NCBI GenBank assembly: GCA_035552655.1
Contig: DASZLD010000028.1
Location: 1 to 14,520, forward strand
Direction of reading: 5' to 3'
Source: DASXMT01 sp035552655
GTDB lineage: Bacteria > Actinomycetota > Acidimicrobiia > Acidimicrobiales > RAAP-2
DNA: 14,520 nucleotides
The stretch's first letter is position 1. Every line of letters starts with the position of its first letter. Positions 1 through 5,796 of this stretch are shown here, piece after piece. Below the pieces are notes generated by a model, which saw only the letters and a list, made by a program, of their open reading frames with translations, was not told where the DNA came from and searched no databases. The position numbers were made by a program, and so were the translations under genes.

Positions 1-130
1 CGATGGCGGTAACTGCTACCAGCCCGGGGAGTACTGCCGGAACTCGGACCATGGGGCCAGCGGCACGGCAGGGAACGGCGAGGCGATCGTTTGTCAGGAC
101 AACGATGGGTGGCGCTGGGAACCAGCCTGA
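1..130 (+). CDS. C-terminal fragment of a probable secreted protein
   Basis: The first codon in frame starts at base 2, and the frame runs 42 residues to a TGA at 128-130. The 5' part lies outside the window. The peptide is rich in Gly, Asn and Asp and has three Cys (in CYQPGEYC and IVCQDNDG). It ends in the aromatic run GWRWEPA. From memory, this arrangement recurs at the C-termini of exported actinobacterial proteins, often after a low-complexity stretch; I could not check that by search. Cys pairing outside the cell is plausible. No function can be given. The composition is protein-like (alternating Gly, Cys and aromatic residues), whereas the other frames here are Arg/Pro/Ala-rich shadows, so I judge this frame real. 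Confidence 0.6.
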   Translation, partial: DGGNCYQPGEYCRNSDHGASGTAGNGEAIVCQDNDGWRWEPA

Positions 131-376
131 GCCGGCACTACCTGCTCCACAACTGCCGCCGTTTAAGCCTTGGTCCGACCTTCCATCGCCTACATCACAG
201 CAGGTCAGACTGCCTATCGTCGTCGCACAACTTCAGTCACCTCGCGAAGCGAGCCCGATCACGGTGAGCAGTGGGCTCGAAGGAAACGCTATCCCGCGGT
301 GTTACTCTTCGACCGAGCCTCGAGAGGGGAAGATGGTGCGGGCGGACGCAGGGAACCGACACAGCGACTATGGCCG
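131..376. other. Intergenic region upstream of the permease
   Basis: I see no convincing gene in these 246 bases. A short perfect hairpin, CTCGC-GAA-GCGAG, lies at 241-253. The frame that becomes the permease stays open back to 170, but the translation there is Arg/Ser-rich and does not resemble a permease N-terminus. The region probably carries the permease promoter and leader. I could not pick a convincing -35/-10 pair or match it to a known riboswitch. Confidence 0.4.
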
Positions 377-1822
377 GTGACCTCGCCCTCCTCGGAGAAG
401 CCGTCCCCCCCGGTTGCCGACCACCCGACCGAGCCGAGGCCCCGAGAGCTTGCCCGTGGGCTCTCGCATCGGCAGATCCAGTTGATGGCGATCGGCGGAG
501 CGATCGGCGTCGGGCTCTTCCTCGGTTCGGCCAATGCCATCCACGACGCCGGGCCGGCCGTCGTGCTCAGTTACGTGGTGGCAGGAGGGGTCGTCTTCTT
601 GGTGCTGCGGGCGCTCGGCGAGATGGCCATGGACCGGCCGATCTCGGGCAGCTTCGCCAGCTACGCCGGTGCCATGCTCGGTCCCTGGGCCGGCTTCGCC
701 ACCGCCTGGACCTACTGGCTCATGTGGATGACCACGGTGATGGCGGAGATCACGGCGATCGGCATCTACGTGCGGTACTTCTTCCCGGGCACCCCCCAAT
801 GGCTTCCGGCCCTCATCGCCCTCGTCCTGCTGGTCTCGGTCAACTTGATTTCCGTGCGCTGGTTCGGGGAGATCGAGTTCTGGTTCGCCTTGGTCAAGAT
901 CCTGGCCATCGTCACCTTCGTGGTGGCGGGGCTGGCAATTGTGGCCTTCGGCCTCCACCACCTGGGCCATCACGGCGCCGCCAATCTGTGGTCGGAAGGC
1001 GGGTTCTTCCCCAAGGGGGTGCTCGGTCCGCTCGTCGCGCTCCAGATCGTGACCTACGCCTTCTTGGGCGTCGAGATGATCGGCGTCACCGCCGGGGAGG
1101 CGCGAGAGCCCCGGCGAGAGCTGCCCAAGGCGATCAATCGCGTCGCCTGGCGGATCCTGCTCTTCTACGTCGGCGCCATCGTCGTCATCCTCATGCTGAT
1201 CCCCTGGAACCAGGTGGGGATGGGGGAGAGCCCCTTTGTTCAGGCCTGGCAGGACATCGGCATCCCGGGGTCGGCGGCGATCTTCAACGTGGTGGTGCTG
1301 ACGTCGGCGCTGTCGTCGTCGAACTGCGGCATCTTCATCAGCGCCCGCATGCTCTACACCTTGGCCGGCGATGACCATGCGCCACGACGGCTCGGCGACC
1401 TCAGCCGTACCCGGGTGCCGGCGTTGGCCATCATGGTCTCGGGCGTCGTGCTCCTCATCGGTATCGTGCTCAACATCTTCATTCCCGCCCAGGCCTTCTC
1501 CTACATCACCAGCGTGGCGACGGTCGCCGTGCTCTGGGTCTGGGCCATGGTGGCCATCAGCCACCTCGTGTACCGCACCAAGGTGCGAGAGGGCCTACTG
1601 CCGCGCCAAGACTTCCGCCTACCCGGCTCACCGTGGACGAACCTGGTTATCTTGGCCTTCATCGTGCTCGTCGTGGTGCTGCTCTTTGTGACCAAGGACC
1701 AGCACATAGCGCTGTACGCCGGTGGGGTATGGGCGCTGTTGCTGGCCGCCGGGTGGACTATCACCCGGCGCGCCAAGAGGCGGCTGGCACCGCTCATCGA
1801 ACTGGCCGCAGAGGTGAAGTAG
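377..1822 (+). CDS. Amino-acid permease, AAT family (APC superfamily)
   Basis: Predicted 481-residue polytopic inner-membrane protein with about 12 hydrophobic segments, the usual size of AAT-family amino-acid:proton symporters (CycA, ProY, GabP, AroP type). The hallmark start is present: a basic ELARGLSHRQIQLMAIGG stretch (about residues 24-41), then the glycine-rich AIGVGLFLGS of the first helix. Further family signatures are the FLGVEMIGVTAGEA segment in the middle and SALSSSNCGIFISARMLYTL near helix 8, which resembles CycA. The role would be proton-coupled uptake of an amino acid; the substrate cannot be read from sequence. I chose GTG at 377 because it gives a normal-length tail before the first helix. 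No strong Shine-Dalgarno sequence precedes it, and the frame is open back to 170. The gene stands alone: the next gene is on the other strand and a hairpin follows the stop. Confidence 0.9.
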   Translation: MTSPSSEKPSPPVADHPTEPRPRELARGLSHRQIQLMAIGGAIGVGLFLGSANAIHDAGPAVVLSYVVAGGVVFLVLRALGEMAMDRPISGSFASYAGAMLGPWAGFATAWTYWLMWMTTVMAEITAIGIYVRYFFPGTPQWLPALIALVLLVSVNLISVRWFGEIEFWFALVKILAIVTFVVAGLAIVAFGLHHLGHHGAANLWSEGGFFPKGVLGPLVALQIVTYAFLGVEMIGVTAGEAREPRRELPKAINRVAWRILLFYVGAIVVILMLIPWNQVGMGESPFVQAWQDIGIPGSAAIFNVVVLTSALSSSNCGIFISARMLYTLAGDDHAPRRLGDLSRTRVPALAIMVSGVVLLIGIVLNIFIPAQAFSYITSVATVAVLWVWAMVAISHLVYRTKVREGLLPRQDFRLPGSPWTNLVILAFIVLVVVLLFVTKDQHIALYAGGVWALLLAAGWTITRRAKRRLAPLIELAAEVK

Positions 1823-1829
1823 GCAAGGG

Positions 1830-1852
1830 GCAAGGACGGCCTCGCCGCTTGC
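1830..1852 (+). terminator. Hairpin after permease stop, probable terminator
   Basis: The arms GCAAG (1830-1834) and CTTGC (1848-1852), with inner CGGC (1837-1840) and GCCG (1844-1847), form a 9-bp stem. It has a two-base bulge and a three-base loop and begins 8 bases after the permease stop. There is no T tract, which is common in high-GC actinobacteria, so termination is inferred from position. Confidence 0.4.
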
Positions 1853-1891
1853 GGGCTGTCTGGCGGGTTGGCTGTGGGTTAGCTGGGCGGG

Positions 1892-1936
1892 GCCTACGAC
1901 GATTGCGCCGTCACCCAGCCCAACTCCGAGACGATG
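1892..1936. repeat. Left copy of 45-bp direct repeat; orphan methyltransferase 3' end
   Basis: Matches 4813-4857 in direct orientation at 44 of 45 positions; the only difference is G at 1898 versus A at 4819. The right copy is the last 13 codons plus stop of the methyltransferase gene. Read on the minus strand, this copy keeps the same frame, IVSELGWVTAQS then Ser instead of Leu, and the same TAG stop (1894-1896). Similarity ends abruptly on both sides, so no further methyltransferase sequence remains here. This looks like a junction scar or attachment-site-like copy rather than a decayed gene. Confidence 0.85.
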
Positions 1937-2051
1937 TTGACGGTTGAATACGAGTGCCTACGGCCCACAAACCGCTCAGGACGCGAACCTTCGCCTTGCG
2001 ATCGACCAGTAACCGAGAGCCTGACGTTCGGCACTATCGGCGTCGCTGCCA

Positions 2052-2705
2052 CTAGTGCGCGGTGAGAGTTCGGGGCAGAATCGCGGCGGACTCGAGTTCG
2101 GCTCGGAGTTGGCGGGACGAGCGGAACAGGACGGTCTGGATACCCAGGCTGCCGGCCGTCTCGAGGTTCTCCTTCTTGTCGTCAATCATCAATGTCGTCC
2201 TCGGCGCCAAGCCAAATCGGTCGAGCAGCCGCATGAAGATGACTGGATCGGGCTTCGCCACCCCTTCCCGACCGGAGACGACGGTGCCGTCAAACCAACC
2301 GAGGAACGCAAATCGCTCTAGGCGGAGCGGATACGTCTCCGCCTCCATGTTGGTCAGGGCGTAGCAGGGCAGGCCGGTTTCTCTCACTGCTTGGAGGACT
2401 TCCACCGATCCAGCGTCGACGCCACCGATCATCTCCTCGCTGCGTCTCGACCATGCCCAGATCAAGTGGGAAAACTGGGGATGCCTGGAGGCGAGTTCGG
2501 CGCATGACGGCGCGGTCGGCACGCCCCGATCATGCGGCGCGTGCCAGGCCGGCGAACAGATCTCGGCCAGAAACCGTTCCATCTGGGCCTCGTCCGCGAA
2601 CAATTTGCGGTACAGGTGCCGAGGGTCCCAATCGAGTAGGACGCCGCCGATGTCGAAGACCACCGCCTTAACCGAGGGTTGCTCATAATCAGTGTGAGAA
2701 CGCAC
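2052..2705 (-). CDS. HAD-superfamily phosphatase (HAD-IA, YihX-like)
   Basis: Predicted 217-residue cytoplasmic hydrolase with all four HAD motifs. Motif I is VVFDIGGVLLD, with Asp18 as the presumed nucleophile. Motif II is Thr118 in CYALTNM, motif III is Lys151 in GVAKPDP, and motif IV is Asp175-Asp176 in LMIDDKKEN. The cap lies between motifs I and II. The usual second Asp of DxD is Gly20, as in the DxG subgroup that includes E. coli YihX (glucose-1-phosphate phosphatase), so the general acid must come from elsewhere. A phosphosugar substrate is plausible given the divergent DeoR regulator and nearby transporter, but this is inferred. The start is uncertain. GTG at 2705 lies inside the operator palindrome; GTG at 2663 would begin directly at the VFDIGG core and would suit a short or absent leader. 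Confidence 0.85.
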   Translation of the reverse strand: MRSHTDYEQPSVKAVVFDIGGVLLDWDPRHLYRKLFADEAQMERFLAEICSPAWHAPHDRGVPTAPSCAELASRHPQFSHLIWAWSRRSEEMIGGVDAGSVEVLQAVRETGLPCYALTNMEAETYPLRLERFAFLGWFDGTVVSGREGVAKPDPVIFMRLLDRFGLAPRTTLMIDDKKENLETAGSLGIQTVLFRSSRQLRAELESAAILPRTLTAH

Positions 2706-2715
2706 ACTGATTATG
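2684..2715. promoter_or_regulatory. Perfect 13-bp inverted repeat, probable DeoR operator
   Basis: Left arm CATAATCAGTGTG (2684-2696) and right arm CACACTGATTATG (2703-2715) are perfect reverse complements separated by AGAACG. The dyad sits between the divergent HAD and DeoR genes and is AT-rich against GC-rich surroundings. Its ends carry TATG-type -10-like hexamers on both strands (for example TATGGT at 2712-2717). Binding by the adjacent DeoR protein would repress both genes. That is inferred from symmetry and position, as DeoR-family autoregulation is common. Confidence 0.75.
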
Positions 2716-2729
2716 GTAGTTTGAACATT

Positions 2730-3488
2730 ATGGATGTTCCAACGAGGCAGCACATGATCATGCAGGCCCTCCGCCAACGCAGTCCGGTGTTGGTGGGGGA
2801 GCTGGCCGCCGCCCTGGAATGCTCTGAGATGACCGTGCGACGTGACCTCGAGTCGCTGGAGCGCAGTGGGGGCCTGCGACGGGTGCACGGGGGCGCGGCG
2901 AGCATCTTTCTCAGTGCCGAGGAGACACCGTATGGCCTTCGGGCCCTTGAGGCCCGCGAGGCCAAGGCGACAATAGGCGCAGCTGCGGCCAGCCTCCTGG
3001 CTGACGGCGAAACGGTCATTCTTGACGGTGGGACCACCGCCATGGAGGTGGCTCGAGCGCTTCGCAGCCGGCGGATGACCGTCATGCCGCTCGCTCTCAG
3101 GCCAGCCTTTGAGCTGCATGAGTGCCCAGGCATCAAGCTTCTCCTCCCAGGCGGCGAAGTCCGTCCGGGCGAGTTGTCGTTGATGGGCAGTCTCACCGAG
3201 TTCTCTTTCTCGCAGCTCCGGTTCGACACATGCGTGATGGGTCCCTGTGGCATCGACGCCAAGGCGGGCATCACCACTCACCTACTGGCCGAGACGGCGG
3301 TAAAGCGTGCCGCGGCCAAAGCCTCGCAACGGGTGATCGCGGTGGCCGACTCCTCGAAGCTCGGCCGGGTCGCGTTCGGCCATATCTGCGATCTCGACGA
3401 CATCGACATCGTCCTGACTGATTCCGAGGCTGACCAACAGATGGTGGAAGAGTTGCGGGAGGCGGGAGTCGACGTACGCTGCGTCTGA
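2730..3488 (+). CDS. DeoR-family transcriptional repressor
   Basis: Predicted 252-residue cytoplasmic regulator of normal DeoR/GlpR length. The N-terminal winged helix-turn-helix (about residues 5-57) contains LVGELAAALECSEMTVRRDL and ends in the characteristic RRVHGGA. The rest is the DeoR C-terminal sugar-phosphate sensor domain, with ILDGGTT (97-103), LLPGGEVRPGE (138-148), GIDAKAGITT (174-183) and VIAVADSSKLGRVAF (202-216). Members of this family bind phosphorylated sugars or related metabolites, which release them from DNA. I chose ATG 2730 because MDVPTRQHMIMQAL aligns with the usual DeoR N-terminus. It lies 15 bases beyond the palindrome and has no clear ribosome-binding site, so translation may be from a short leader. 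It likely controls itself, the divergent phosphatase and the downstream transporter. Confidence 0.92.
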   Translation: MDVPTRQHMIMQALRQRSPVLVGELAAALECSEMTVRRDLESLERSGGLRRVHGGAASIFLSAEETPYGLRALEAREAKATIGAAAASLLADGETVILDGGTTAMEVARALRSRRMTVMPLALRPAFELHECPGIKLLLPGGEVRPGELSLMGSLTEFSFSQLRFDTCVMGPCGIDAKAGITTHLLAETAVKRAAAKASQRVIAVADSSKLGRVAFGHICDLDDIDIVLTDSEADQQMVEELREAGVDVRCV

Positions 3489-3562
3489 CACCGATCCGGG
3501 CCCGGAACCAACCAGCGGCACCAGCCGCGACGGATCGTTGGCCACGGGTAGCCGTCATCGCC

Positions 3563-4696
3563 GTGTTCTTCGTGCACGGTTTCCTGTTCGCCTCCTGGAC
3601 GGCCCACATCCCGCAGGTGCAAGAGCGCCTCAGCCTGAGTGACGGCCGACTCGGAATCGCGCTGCTCGGGGCCCCCATTGGCTCGATGCTGGCGATGGTG
3701 GTGGTGGCCCACCTCTTACCGGCAGCGGGAAGCAGGCGGATGGTGCGCCTGGCCCTTCTCGGCTACTGCGTTTCGGGACCGTTCATCGGGCTCACCCGTT
3801 CGTTCGGTTCGTTCTTCGTCGCCTTTCTGGTCTGGGGCTTCTTCCAGGGAATGCTTGACGTGTCGATGAACACCCAAGCCATCACTGTCGAGCGGTTCTC
3901 GGGCCGCGTGCTGATGCCAGGATTCCACGGATCGTGGAGTACGGGTGCCCTGGTCGGTGCGGTCACCGGGGCAGCTGCGGTGGGGCTGGGCCTTTCCCTG
4001 AGCGAGCAACTGCTCGTCCTGGCAGCACCGTGCCTCCTGGTGGTTGGCTGGCTTACGACGTCGATGATCCCCGACCGGCGAGTGGGTAGCGACCTCAGGT
4101 CGTCAGAGGGCAGGCCAGACAGGCGCGGTGGCGTGCTTCAGGGTGCGGTCATAGTGCTCGGGGGCATCGCCTTCGCCGACATGTTGTGCGAAGGGGCCGC
4201 AGCCGACTGGGCCGCGGTCTATCTCCACAGCTCGCTCCACGCCGTGCCCCTGGTCGCCGGACTGGCCTACGCGGGCTATGCCCTATCCATGATGGCCGTT
4301 CGGCTCTCGGGCAATCGGCTCTTCACCAGGTTCACCGCCCACCATGTGCTGCCGTTGCTCGCCGCCATCGCTTCACTCGGGTTCGTCGCCGGCCTGGTTA
4401 TCGCTCGTCCAGCAAGCATGCTGGTCGGATTCGCCTTGCTCGGCGCCGGACTCGGAGGCGTCATCCCGATTGTCCTCAGTTCAGCCGGAGCAGTGGGCAA
4501 CGTGAACACCGGAAAGGCGGTGGCTGCGGTGGCCGGCTGCGGCTGGGCCGGCTTCGTGGTGGGGCCCGTCATCATCGGCGAAGTCGCTTCAACGACGACT
4601 CTGCATACCGCATTATTTCTGATCCCAATTCTCACCGGAACCGTCGCTGTGGCCACGGGGACGGCGAAGGTGCTGCGGCACCGGGCGACCGGGTGA
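3563..4696 (+). CDS. MFS transporter (YbjJ-like)
   Basis: Predicted major facilitator of 377 residues from GTG 3563, with 11-12 membrane segments. The first helix (FFVHGFLFASW) is followed by TAHIPQVQERLSLSDGRLG and the GAPIGSMLAM helix. This layout resembles the YbjJ/fucose-permease-like branch, in which a W-A-R/H-I-P segment follows helix 1. Further support comes from DVSMNTQAITVE in the first half and GWAGFVVGPVIIGEVAS near the end. The reading frame opens at 3434. Codons before 3563 encode RWPRVAVIAV, which would complete helix 1, but there is no ATG, GTG or TTG among them. A CTG at 3485 overlaps the DeoR stop (CTGA). The gene is downstream of deoR on the same strand and probably cotranscribed. 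A sugar or polyol substrate is inferred from context only. Confidence 0.88.
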   Translation: MFFVHGFLFASWTAHIPQVQERLSLSDGRLGIALLGAPIGSMLAMVVVAHLLPAAGSRRMVRLALLGYCVSGPFIGLTRSFGSFFVAFLVWGFFQGMLDVSMNTQAITVERFSGRVLMPGFHGSWSTGALVGAVTGAAAVGLGLSLSEQLLVLAAPCLLVVGWLTTSMIPDRRVGSDLRSSEGRPDRRGGVLQGAVIVLGGIAFADMLCEGAAADWAAVYLHSSLHAVPLVAGLAYAGYALSMMAVRLSGNRLFTRFTAHHVLPLLAAIASLGFVAGLVIARPASMLVGFALLGAGLGGVIPIVLSSAGAVGNVNTGKAVAAVAGCGWAGFVVGPVIIGEVASTTTLHTALFLIPILTGTVAVATGTAKVLRHRATG

Positions 4697-4735
4697 CCCG
4701 CTGGCGATGGCCATCGCGTCGAGGGGACCAGCGGG
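4697..4735. terminator. Inverted repeat between convergent genes, probable terminator
   Basis: CCCGCTGG (4697-4704) pairs perfectly with CCAGCGGG (4728-4735). The interior holds the self-complementary 12-mer CGATGGCCATCG (4705-4716). It begins at the base after the MFS stop and lies between the convergent MFS and methyltransferase genes, so it could stop transcription from either side. There is no T tract. Confidence 0.45.
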
Positions 4736-4812
4736 CCTGTGACCAGTGCCCAGGCCCCCAGGCTTCGAAACGACCCTCATGCACCGCGACCGGGGGGTCA
4801 ACATGTTTGTCT

Positions 4813-4857
4813 GCCTACAACGATTGCGCCGTCACCCAGCCCAACTCCGAGACGATG
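4813..4857. repeat. Right copy of 45-bp direct repeat, in the methyltransferase 3' end
   Basis: Direct repeat partner of 1892-1936 at a distance of 2921 bp, with one mismatch. It covers the TAG stop and last 13 codons of the methyltransferase (residues 247-259) and two bases beyond the stop. Because the repeat includes the gene end, the methyltransferase stays intact next to the cassette. Site-specific elements that insert at gene 3' ends leave the same arrangement. Confidence 0.85.
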
Positions 4858-5594
4858 CGGACCCCCAGATCCGGGTCGTACAGGGGCGAAAGGGTCTCTG
4901 TCAATGCCGCGCAGAAGGCGTCGTAGCCGACCAACTCGATTGCCGGCACCGCCGGTCCGGCGGCGGCTAGGGCACGGACGGCAGTGGCGACGTCCGGCCA
5001 CTCGTTGATCGCCTCAACGGTGCCCCGTTCGATCACATCGAAGCCGCTTGTGGCCAACATGTCCTCCACCACGCCGACTCGCCCGGTGTCTCCTTGCTCC
5101 ATACTCGCTGACTGGTGGCTCGGTGGCGACAGTTCGATCACCTTCGTGAAGTACGGCATGAGCCCGATCCGGTCCAGGCGGCCCCAGAAAGTCAGACCCA
5201 GCCGCCCGTCATGGGCCAGGACCCGTCTGGCCTCGACGAGAGCCGGCTCACACCCCTTCCAGATGCCGTTGAAACTGGTCACCACGTCGAAGCTGTCTGG
5301 TGCGAACGGAAGGTCGAACATATCGCCAACCCGGAAATCTCCGTCCGGAGTGCGCGCCCTGGCGATATGGATCAGCGCTTCGGAGGCGTCGAGGCCGGCC
5401 ACGTCGGCAGCACGTCGCCGCGCCGTATTTGCCGCCATACCAGAGCCGCAGGCGATGTCGAGGTAACGGGTACCGGCACCTACATGGACGCGGTCAAAGA
5501 TGAGGTCGTTGGCCACTCGTGCGTAGGGTTCATTCAAGTAGGCCCAGTCCAATGCCCTGGCTCCCCAGCCTCGTCCCGCTTCTTCCCACCCCAC
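4815..5594 (-). CDS. Class I SAM-dependent methyltransferase
   Basis: Predicted 259-residue soluble enzyme with a Rossmann-type methyltransferase core. Motif I is YLDIACGSGMAANTA (about residues 44-58, acidic start Asp46). AGLDAS (66-71) carries the acidic residue that usually binds the adenosyl ribose. DMFDLPFAPDSFDVVTSFNG (91-110) matches motifs II-III, followed by EARRVLAHDGRLGLTFWG (121-138). This is the UbiE/Methyltransf_11/25 pattern; the acceptor (quinone, lipid, small molecule) cannot be told. I chose GTG 5594 because AGGAGG (plus-strand 5604-5609) lies 9 bases upstream. The frame is open to 5627, but nothing family-like lies before the GTG. The 3' end is shared with the direct repeat. 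It converges with the MFS gene. Confidence 0.88.
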   Translation of the reverse strand: MGWEEAGRGWGARALDWAYLNEPYARVANDLIFDRVHVGAGTRYLDIACGSGMAANTARRRAADVAGLDASEALIHIARARTPDGDFRVGDMFDLPFAPDSFDVVTSFNGIWKGCEPALVEARRVLAHDGRLGLTFWGRLDRIGLMPYFTKVIELSPPSHQSASMEQGDTGRVGVVEDMLATSGFDVIERGTVEAINEWPDVATAVRALAAAGPAVPAIELVGYDAFCAALTETLSPLYDPDLGVRIVSELGWVTAQSL

Positions 5595-5603
5595 TACGCA
5601 GCA

Positions 5604-5609
5604 CCTCCT
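5604..5609 (-). promoter_or_regulatory. Strong ribosome-binding site for the methyltransferase
   Basis: The minus-strand hexamer AGGAGG (CCTCCT on the plus strand) stands 9 bases before GTG 5594. It is among the best Shine-Dalgarno matches in the window and fixes the start 33 bases inside the longest open frame. Confidence 0.7.
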
Positions 5610-5758
5610 ATTGGTCCAGCCGATCAAACGCTACAACTCCTCCTGATCACGGCACCGGTGTCGAAGCGGGCCACCAGCTCGTTGAAGTTCGAAGAGGAGT
5701 GTCTCCGGCACACGCTGTTGGGCCTACCTGAGCTTGCCGGCCTAGAGCAATGCTCGGA

Positions 5759-5771
5759 CGCGGTAGCCGCG
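5759..5771 (-). terminator. Small hairpin downstream of the secreted hydrolase
   Basis: CGCGG-TAG-CCGCG, a perfect 5-bp stem with a three-base loop, lies about 25 bases past the end of the hydrolase gene on its strand. The remaining bases between the hydrolase and methyltransferase (5628-5796) show no convincing gene. The hairpin is short, so its role as terminator is only suggested. Confidence 0.25.
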
Positions 5772-5796
5772 CAGTCAGCGGCGTGCACCAGCCCGT

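Noticed and set aside
131..376. Possible riboswitch ahead of the amino-acid permease
   Set aside because: I compared the segment mentally with glycine, guanidine, SAM and cobalamin consensus elements and found no match beyond one 5-bp hairpin.
368..1564. A 398-residue minus-strand open frame across the permease gene
   Set aside because: The translation is dominated by His, Asp, Gly and Arg, typical of the reverse strand of a GC-rich membrane protein gene. The permease on the plus strand is unambiguous.
1937..2051. Further methyltransferase remnant beyond the left direct repeat
   Set aside because: Reading on in the same frame gives no similarity to the methyltransferase upstream of residue 247, so the match is limited to 45 bp.
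2706..3281. A minus-strand open frame continuous with the HAD gene would extend it to 409 residues across the DeoR gene
   Set aside because: The added part is antisense to a clear DeoR protein and reads as Arg/Gly/His-rich shadow. The HAD fold is complete without it.
1892..4857. Transposon or insertion sequence bounded by the direct repeats
   Set aside because: There is no transposase and no terminal inverted repeats. A 45-bp repeat is far longer than a target-site duplication.
5628..5796. A short minus-strand peptide ending in FNELVARFDTGAVIRRS could be the tail of a lost gene
   Set aside because: It is under 50 residues, has no start with a ribosome-binding site, and I recognise no family. 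Chance cannot be excluded.
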